Shown in pieces: positions 56,923 through 64,000 of a stretch of DNA of 64,000 nucleotides. The position numbers and the translations under genes are program-made. The DNA lies in contig OX393572.1 in assembly GCA_947652115.1 (NCBI GenBank), positions 2,267,984 to 2,331,983 on the forward strand. The letters run 5' to 3'. A model generated the notes under the pieces. That model worked only from the letters and a program-made list of their open reading frames with translations, had not been told where the DNA came from and did no database searches. How positions within the stretch are numbered: position 1 is the stretch's first letter; every line of letters begins with the position of its first letter. This stretch comes from Blastomussa wellsi (lineage: Eukaryota; Cnidaria; Anthozoa; Scleractinia; Plerogyridae).

Positions 56923-57550
56923 TCAAACACCGAAAATTTTAAGATTTTATCGTGTTACCCTTACCATTCTTGAGAGCTAACCGCATAACCGCAGTGCTTA
57001 GTAGGCTAACCGGATTGCTTAATAAGCGCAGTGCTCAGTAGGCTAACCTGATTGCTTAGTTGGCTAACCGCAGTGTTATAATAGGCTAACTAGGGTGATT
57101 TTGTAGTCTAATTTAGCTAACAAAACTCGTTCCCAGTGCATTCCGAGCCCGGAGCCATTCCTGCAATTAATGGCTACTCCTCGACCGTGCACAAAATTTT
57201 GTTCCGCGCTAATACACTATCCATGAATTTCGTAATCGCAATGTTTCGATTGTAAGTTGCTCTTAGAGAGGTAAACTCCAATCGTGTTTTTCCAGGTTTT
57301 GTCAACGGTCAACCCCCAAAATAGCGAGCAAAAACATGAAAAAAATCATAAACGGGACTTCATATTAAAACTATTATTCGAAGTCTTCAAAGATTTCCTT
57401 TGATTTGAAGGTAATTTTATAAAGTTGTCGAAAGATTTTTTCAAACTCTTCCAGAATGTTCTCGGCTGGTGCTAATCATGTGCCGCGCGTTATTTCGCTC
57501 CAAAGGGCAAGCATTAATCCTATAAATCGTAAATCAGTTAGATGTATTAT

Positions 57551-57979
57551 ACAATCAACTATAAGACGGACACCTGGTGTTGGTCCCGGCCGTTTCTCAG
57601 TCATTTTACTAGAAACCGAACTCTCTATAAGACGGACACCTCTATAAGATGGACAACGGACACTTTGAAATCGTCAACGGACACTTGTGAGCTGCTGAAT
57701 GTTACCGAAACTTACGATTTAGGGACGAAAAATTCTTAAATTACCAAGTACGTGACTCTTTTAAACACCAAACGTTTTATTGACAGCTCTTTTCGTGTCG
57801 TTGGAATACGTACAGTACAAGTTAAAGTTAAATCAGTCATTGTCCCATTCCATGAATAACTTGGAGGTGACAATCGAATTGTATTGTAATCTAAAACAGT
57901 CCGCTCTCTATAAAGAGAGACAGAAGACGGACAGCTGAGGCCGGTCCCGATGGTGTCCGTCTTAGAGAGAGTTGACTGT
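57551..57979. repeat. MITE-like element with CAACTCTCTATAAGACGGACACC ends
   Basis: CAATCAACTATAAGACGGAC, then ACC and GGTCCCGGC, are mirrored by GCCGGTCCCGATGG, TGTCCGTCTTAGAGAGAG and TTGACTG. Internal copies of CTCTATAAGACGGACACC (about 57621-57655) lie in direct orientation. TATA next to the left end would fit a TA-target (Tc1/pogo-like) insertion; this family assignment is inference. Confidence 0.75.
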
Positions 57980-58723
57980 GTTTCTTATTTGTATCACCGC
58001 ATTTGATTTTGTTTCATTTCATTACGTTATGTTACACTTCCATAATAATTTTACAGCCAACACGTTAGTGAGGAGAACTCTGAAACTAGAATTACCCCCT
58101 AAACAAAATGATCTACTTATAGATGTAAAAATAATGGTATTAAACAGTATAGTAACTAACACGACCACCGTGGAAAGTTGTTTTATATTCGGTGCGTTTT
58201 TATAGGCAAATTACCTTGATTCGTTTGTCGTCGTTTTCTGGGAAGGGACGACCATCATCATCAATAGTATTTTGAAAGTATAAGACAACTTCAAGAAATA
58301 TTAGAAATAACACACAGTTGACCTTATATATTAGCAGCCGGGCATTGTTTTCTGTAATTTTTAAGGTCTTTCTGTTGTCATCATTGGTAATAGTGTCTTT
58401 TTTAATGTAAGAATGTTAAAAATGCGACGTGCTTCCGAGTTGTCTTTTATAAACTGCAGCAGTTAAAGTAAGCGATTGGCGGATGCACGTACTTCAGCTA
58501 TCCATATAAAGTCATAAGTATACCGCATACAAATATAAGAATGTAGTCCTGGTTACGGGGAAAACTGGAGCCTCTGCTTATAGCTGCAGCTGGTACCGTA
58601 GTCCCTCCTACAAAGTGAAAACAAAACCAGAGTTTTGCACGTTATATAAAAAATGTAAAAGACTAAAGCAGAGCTTTTCACGGGCGTTAACGTATTTCAG
58701 GGTTTCACTTCCATCCTCGTCAT

Positions 58724-59080
58724 GGTAATGGTAATGGATTTATATAGCGCATTTTCCATAGACATGTTCCAATGCGCTTTGCATTTCTAGTCAGGGTGAG
58801 ATCGGACATCAACATGTTAAGGCGCCTATGGCAGCCGCTATCAGTCCATTCATGACCTCACCCAACCCACCCAACCCATGAGTACATTATGCAAACAGAC
58901 CAGACCACAACACCGGGAACTCCGTGCCCTTCTCTTTACGATTAGTGTGTGGGTCCTTTAACGTCCCCTGCTGACCCGTAACATTGAAGATGCAGGAGAC
59001 GGGACCTACGGTTTTATCGTCCTTATCCGAGAAGACTAGAACATCTAACCATTTGCAGATGTAATTACAAAGGCAGCACG

Positions 59081-59119
<39 letters not shown>

Positions 59120-59172
59120 ACTGGGACTCGAACCCGCACGGCAGTCCGGCGCTCTACCAACTGAGCTAACCG
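58724..59172 (-). mobile_element. SINE of a second family, inserted in the R3 copy
   Basis: On the minus strand it begins with a tRNA-like head (GTTAGCTCAGTTGGTAGAGC A box, GTGCGGGTTCGAGTCC B box) and ends near ATAAATCCATTACCATTACC. It is bounded by identical GTCAT pentamers at 58719-58723 and 59173-59177, read as a target-site duplication. The body lies in GC-richer sequence (AATGCGCTTTGCATT, GGCGCCTATGGCAGCC). Confidence 0.85.
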
Positions 59173-59207
59173 GTCATCCGCAACAACAGACGTCAGTAAA
59201 TAGTTTT

Positions 59208-59208
<1 letters not shown>

Positions 59209-59246
<38 letters not shown>

Positions 59247-59291
59247 ATTTACAATTGCGAGCCGATAGGCGAGCAATTGTAAAGCCCATAC

Positions 59292-59331
<40 letters not shown>

Positions 59332-59550
59332 ACAATAAATTGAATGCAAAGTATTGTTATTCGATTCCATTGTGCTTTGCATTTTAATCAGTAAAGATCT
59401 GTATCAAAAGTTAATAAATACTAATTAGATGAGCAGGAGTTTTTATCAAAAGTTAATTCTACTCTTGATTTGTATTGGGGTTTACAGAGCATTCATGTGA
59501 CCTAAATAGTACCTTTGCATTGGATCTACTCCTTATGAATTATTAATGAA
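59209..59550. mobile_element. Second insertion in the R3 copy, containing a palindrome
   Basis: Relative to the intact 39-kb copy, about 340 extra bases lie between the words CAGTAAATAGTTTTA and TTTTACAATGCAG. TTTTA is present on both sides (59204-59208 and 59551-59555), consistent with a 5-base duplication. Inside, GATCTGTATGGGCATTTACA pairs with TGTAAAGCCCATACAGATC (59234-59296), with a GC-rich loop. Confidence 0.6.
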
Positions 59551-60309
59551 TTTTACAATGCAGTAATACAGTCTTTGGTAACAAAACTAAACCGTTATTT
59601 TTGGTTTTCGTTTGAGCAAAGACAAGTTTTAGCTTTTTTAAGAATTGCTAAAATGGCGTGAAAATGCCCCTTTAACGTAAATTTCAAGATTTTGTGGGTC
59701 TTCATGTACCGGTACACAAGATCCGATACCAAAAACCAAACAATGCACTTCAGCTAATTAATGACTCGTAAACAAAGAAAATACAATGGTTATTCCCTTG
59801 TACATATAGAATGAATGTGATACCGGGTAATTGCATTGTGACTAAGATATAGGCAACAAATGCAAGGAAACGATGGTATATACTTGTTATATTTCGATGA
59901 TAAATCTATATCATCTTCAGACTAAGGTGATATGCATGTAGCAGAAATTTAAATACTGCTAGATGGGCTACAGCATTAACACGTGAAAATGAAAAAACAA
60001 AGAACGAAACTTATCAAGAGAATAGGCAAAGTTCCCTACTGGCTTATTCCCTTGTGCACCGGTAAACGAGGACAGCACCAATTCCAAACTCGTCAGAATT
60101 GGTCCTGTTGGGTCCTATTGCAGTCGGGAAACGAGCGCGCGTTTGCTGGCCTGAAAAGAGCAGGACTGAGACATGCAATGCAGTAAGAAATGTTACGTTA
60201 TGTCATAACCTTGTGTAAAATCCCTAGTACCTCCAATCAGAGCGCGAGTTCCTCAGTTGCCAATGTTTTATAATGAAAAAATAATACAAATATTATCATG
60301 ATCAGCTAC

Positions 60310-62928
60310 CTTCTTCAAAGCACGTCTTCATTTCTTCGTTGTAACTGTCGTTTACACTTCCCCTGGCATACGGAGCTGTTGGGCAAGGAATAGCTGTACG
60401 CGTGTTTCCTCTATAGGGGCAAAAGTAGCCTTTTGGACAGGACTCTAAAGAAAAAAAGCAACTGTCAATCCACCTTAAGTACAAAGTTGGGGTAGTGTAG
60501 CAGCTACCCAAAACTACTTTTGTTTGTTATTGTAAGTAACTTCTATTGCGACACGCGACACGTGAAGGCGTGAATTCCAGAATATTGGATAACGCTGACA
60601 ACATTAATCAATTAGGTTATTCCATATCCTGATTGCAGTATTGATGAAGCTTCTGTTGAGATTGTTCGTATTAGTCACAGGAACGGAAAAAGCGTGGTAA
60701 GGCTATAACGTGATTTTTTTATTGCAAAATGTAACAAAAATTCAATACAATATTTGTAAGCATTTGTTGATATGATGACAATAGTGATAGCGTGATTACG
60801 CATACGTTTTAGTGATGCTAACAGCTTCTGTGGCGACGATGATGATTATGATGAGAATGATGATGATGAGGACGATGATGAGGATGATCATGATCATGAG
60901 GAGGAGGATGACGAGGAAGAGGAAGATGAGAACGAGGATGATGATGAGGAGGAAGATGAGGATGATGATGAGGAGGAAGATGAGGATGATGATGATGATG
61001 AGGAGAATGATGAGGATAAGGATGATGTTGATGAGGAGGATGAGGATGACGAGGAGGAGAATGATGAGGATGAGGAGGAGGATGACGAGGAGGAGGATGA
61101 TGAGGATGATGATGATGGTGGTCGTAGTGATTATAATGATCTGAATGTAAAATATATTTTTGTATAATTGAGGTCAACACTGTCCAACAAACCTGTCTTT
61201 AGGTAGAAAGTCTTATTAGCTTTCATTCCCCTTTTATATCCTAAACACATGTACAATCCCTCGTCATTTTTGGTCACGTTGATGATCCGTAGGTAAAACA
61301 TCGTTCCATGTTTACCAAAAGTGCCTTCTCGCCACCAAAATTCTCGTTCTTTCATGATTAGACTATTGCCGTTCCTCAGCCACATAGCGACTTCGACGTG
61401 GAGCATGTTGCATTTCAAGTCGACAGTTCCTTGAAGAAGAGCTTTTTGGCGATTTCCAGCAATCTTCAAATATTCAATGTGGATATCCTTGTCGGCTAAA
61501 GTGAAGCAAGGGTGGTTTAGTCAGTAAGCATGTACAGCTTTGGGCTTCGCGTTAATTTCGTATGTGATAATTGGGATGTCTATGGGCTGATAGCTGGCGA
61601 GGGACGAAGTTTCTAGGTCAAGCTATCGTGGTCGAAATAAAAAGAGACCCAGCAGTCTAATTGTTAAACATCCACCGACTAATTTTGACGGTTTTGGCTG
61701 TAAAACTGAACTCGCTCATGTGTTCTAAAGGCCTTCTATCGTTCGGCAAGGCCTCCCCCCACCCAGAGGTAGAACGGAGGAAACAGGAAAGCGTCGGGAA
61801 ACCTGATTAAATCTTTATAATGATGGTGACGACGACGACAACGATGATGATCACCTTCCACACCGGCTGAGGGTGGCGGATCCCGACAACACCTATAGCT
61901 ATGGCGGATCACCAGCGGATAGCGGCCTGACAAAGAGTGATTCTCTGGCGCGGGGGCTGGCACAGGCATAACAATCCCGTCCCGTAAAATGAATTCTGTT
62001 ACAGAAACAGCTTTAAAGGATTCAACTACAAATAAATAACGACATACCCTTGACATCAAGAGCGCATGTTTTGTTGACGGTTCCCAAGATGTTAGCGACT
62101 TGGCACGTGTAGTTCCCACGATCACTGGTCCTGGCAAACTTAATTTTGAGGGTTTGATTGCAGGACTTCCAATCAACTGTCACATGACTCCTACTTTGGT
62201 AGCTGATTAATTTTCCGTTACGAAACCAGGTTATTTTGGCAAAAGAACTGGAAATCACCTCGCAAACAATTTCCGTACGTGAATCCAATTTTACTGGCGA
62301 ATTCGGGCAAGTTACATCCACTTCCAGTCCTGAAGAAAAACCACCAAGCAAAATCATTTGAAACATTCAGTAACTTTTTAGTTCAGTGAAGTGCTGGGAA
62401 GATACGTCATGGAGCCATCATATAGTGGTTTGATAGGGATATCTATAGGAACATGTGCCTGAATTTGTTCAAAAAGTATACCGCCACAACCGTTTGAACT
62501 TCGACGTTAGTAAGGAAGGTGGCTATCCAACAGGCGCTTTACTGCTTAGCACGTCGACTTTACTGGCTGAAGAATGATTAAAAGCTACACCAAGTACCTA
62601 CCCGTTTCTGACCGGATTGACGGGGTTCCGCTGTATCCCGTACCGTTCTCATAAAAGACGCTATGCAAAATACGGTCACCTTGTAAGGATATGCAAGTTT
62701 ATCACAATATATACAAACTTAAAACGCGAGGCTTATATTTATGGATCGAAACATAGTTCTTTAGCACTATTGCTTTTTATCACGGTACACCTAAATGCTA
62801 GTCATGAATGAATCTCGATGGCGTCCGTAATTACTTACCTAGTGCCTCGCTTGCGTTTGTGTCGTGTTTGATTCCTTGTGGTCCGCAAGTGAAAGAAGGA
62901 CGCACATCACGAACTTGGCGTGGAGAAG
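60310..62928 (-). CDS. Ig-domain and Cys-rich extracellular protein, four internal exons (partial)
   Basis: Exons on the minus strand are 62928-62839, 62329-62048, 61495-61193 and 60444-60310. All begin and end in phase 1 with GT-AG borders and join in frame to 270 residues. Exon 1 encodes a 30-residue linker with one Cys (SFTCGPQGIK). Exon 2 is an Ig domain (EIVCEV, ITWFRNG, GNYTCQV). Exon 3 is a second Ig domain (VDLKCNM, AMWLRNG, EGLYMCLGY). Exon 4 is a Cys-rich module (SCPKGYFCPYRGN, IPCPTAPYARG, MKTCFEEG) like the GCC2/GCC3 repeats found in receptors. Several N-glycosylation sites (NKT, NVT, NQT) fit an extracellular location. Symmetric 1-1 exons are typical of shuffled ectodomains. The start of the gene is not in the four exons and may lie beyond 64000. 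No following exon, transmembrane segment or kinase was found below 60310. Receptor or adhesion molecule is inference. Confidence 0.75.
60833..61128 (+). repeat. Long GATGA/GAGGA microsatellite-like tract
   Basis: About 295 bases of imperfect GAT, GAG and GAC triplets. It lies in the intron between the second Ig exon and the Cys-rich exon of the minus-strand gene. Open frames crossing it are artefacts of the triplet repeat. Confidence 0.95.
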
Positions 62929-63154
62929 CTGAAAAAAGTGTATTCAAGATGAAAAGGTTGAAGAAGTTCCAACTTAAGGGGTAGCTAGGGGGGTCCTCGG
63001 GGTGCCCGTGATCCCCCGGTCCCCCCACTTTGTAAGACTCTTTTTAAGTAAACAACATTCAACATTCCAGTGGCGAAAACGCGCAAATCCGAAGAATCAA
63101 TCAATAGTGTGACCCCTCCAACCCCTCCCCCATTGAAAAATCCTGGCTACGCCC

Positions 63155-63315
63155 CTGAGGCATAACGAAATATTTTCCTTTACCGGTATCCATTTATACA
63201 CCTGGATAAAGAGAGGCACTGTGAGAGTAAAGTGTCTTGCCCAAGAACAAAGCGTAATGCCCCGACTCGGACCATTCGACTCCAGCGCACTAACCATTAG
63301 GCCACCAGGCCTCCC
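63155..63315 (-). mobile_element. SINE relative, head and partial body
   Basis: Reverse complement of the 9.5-kb SINE family: GCGCACTAACCATTAGGCCACC (head A box in reverse), AGAGTAAAGTGTCTTGCCCA and CGGTATCCATTTATACACC. The body stops early, so it is truncated. Confidence 0.8.
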
Positions 63316-63354
63316 ACTGACGCCTTCATAGATTTTGACTGTAAAAGTCGAGAC

Positions 63355-63620
63355 ACGCTAGCCGACAAGTCGCTTCGACACCGGCGTCATGTGGACAACA
63401 ATTCACTTGCGGTGACATGGTGAATTGGTGGTCGCTGCAACAGGATTTTGACGCTGTGACTGATCGCAGCGACAACGTGCGATGACTTGTCCCCGTACCT
63501 CGTCGCAGCGACGTGTTTTGGAAAGCAGAACAGACAAAGCGACAGCGACAGATGGGCCTGTGCATGAATGCGACTTGTCGCACAGACTCCGTGCATGGAC
63601 CCGTCATGAAATACTTCACA
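63355..63620. repeat. GTCGC-rich repetitive element
   Basis: Many direct and inverted copies of GCGACTTGTCGC-like words (GACAAGTCGC near 63364, GCGACAACG near 63468, GCGACTTGTCGC near 63570) and GTCATGTGGAC/GACCCGTCATG. This looks like a DNA element. A 97-codon minus-strand frame across it is therefore not called as a gene. Confidence 0.45.
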
Positions 63621-63834
63621 AACTCTGACTAAAATTAGCAGCTAAAAAATCAAAATACATCCTGTAATTTGTAACAGCCTTATTTCGATCTTTTGTGGGG
63701 AGTTTCGAATATATGATGTCATAGATCTCGACTAAACTCATGGTCATATCATTCCTCCCCAGGACCTTGCGTCGCTTTGTGTCACCCTGGGAATTGCAGG
63801 AGACTGGTTCTTACGGCATGGAAACAAAAAAACC

Positions 63835-64000
63835 ATTCTCGTCCCCATAGCCCTTTTCTTTTCTCTTAGCCTGCGGGGCCTTGGCACGAGAAACGAAGGG
63901 CTCTGGAGACATACGATTTCTAGTCCGAGATTCTAGGACTTCCGGACTTAATGTATATAGCATTGATGTTTCTATATGTTGTGTGTCGTAATATGGCGGC
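63835..64000. repeat. MITE-like element with GGCTCTGGGGAC ends, copy 2 (cut by window end)
   Basis: TCTCGTCCCCATAGCCC, CTTAGCCTGCGGGGCC, GCACGAGAAACGAAGGGCTC and TGGAGACATACGATTT match the order at 37.84-37.94 kb. The element is cut off at base 64000. Confidence 0.65.

Larger units (their letters stand above)
58695..59680 (-). repeat. Dispersed repeat family R3, copy 4, interrupted twice
   Basis: Left part GGTTTCACTTCCATCCTCGT (to 58723), middle part TCATCCGCAACAACAGACGT (from about 59173) and right part CAATGCAGTAATACAGTC (from about 59556) to AATGCCCCTTTAACG. Together they rebuild the same order as the uninterrupted copy at 39290-39632. The breaks hold a SINE and a second insertion containing a palindrome. 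Confidence 0.8.

Noticed and set aside
59110..59172. Functional tRNA gene on the minus strand
   Set aside because: The tRNA-like head is the start of a SINE with target-site duplications and a long non-tRNA body.
60812..61144. 110-codon and 120-codon open frames rich in Met/Arg or His/Pro
   Set aside because: They are translations of a GAT/GAG triplet microsatellite on each strand, not proteins.
63326..63619. 97-codon minus-strand Cys-rich frame
   Set aside because: It lies in a GTCGC-rich repetitive element and has no exon borders; cysteines come from repeated TGC/TGT words.

Overview
This is about 64 kb of an animal nuclear genome, AT-rich (I estimate roughly 60% AT). Genes are split into many short exons with GT-AG introns, and the intergenic and intronic DNA is packed with short inverted-repeat elements and tRNA-derived SINEs. 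Gene content and repeat style fit a cnidarian, most likely a hexacoral (stony coral or anemone relative). That assignment is inference from pattern, not from a search. No ribosomal RNA, prokaryotic operon, CRISPR array or intact autonomous transposon was found.

Layout. 0-1 kb: first coding exon of a WDR43/Utp5-like ribosome-biogenesis gene on the minus strand; the rest lies beyond base 1. 2-7 kb: repeats and a poorly supported plus-strand transcription unit. 8.8-15.7 kb: a complete four-exon WDR86-like WD40 gene on the minus strand, reconstructed to 382 residues. 15.7-21.9 kb: intergenic DNA with dispersed repeats. 21.9-37.7 kb: a complete 18-exon cyclic-nucleotide-gated channel of the CNGA type on the plus strand, reconstructed to 702 residues, with all intron phases consistent. 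40.9-55.2 kb: three paralogous two-exon homeobox genes (two plus, one minus). All have a phase-1 intron at the same codon and share two short motifs outside the homeodomain. 60.3-62.9 kb: four exons of a secreted or cell-surface protein on the minus strand (two Ig domains and a cysteine-rich module), all with 1-1 phase. Its N terminus probably lies beyond base 64000 and its 3' end was not found.

The genes do not form an operon. WDR43 acts in the nucleolus, WDR86 is a predicted scaffold with an N-myristoylation-like start, the CNG channel is a cGMP/cAMP-opened cation channel, and the homeobox trio are predicted DNA-binding transcription factors. The most distinctive item is the homeobox trio. 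Around the genes are at least six inverted-repeat families, a SINE with a clear 8-bp target-site duplication, and a three-layer nested insertion near 58.7-59.7 kb.
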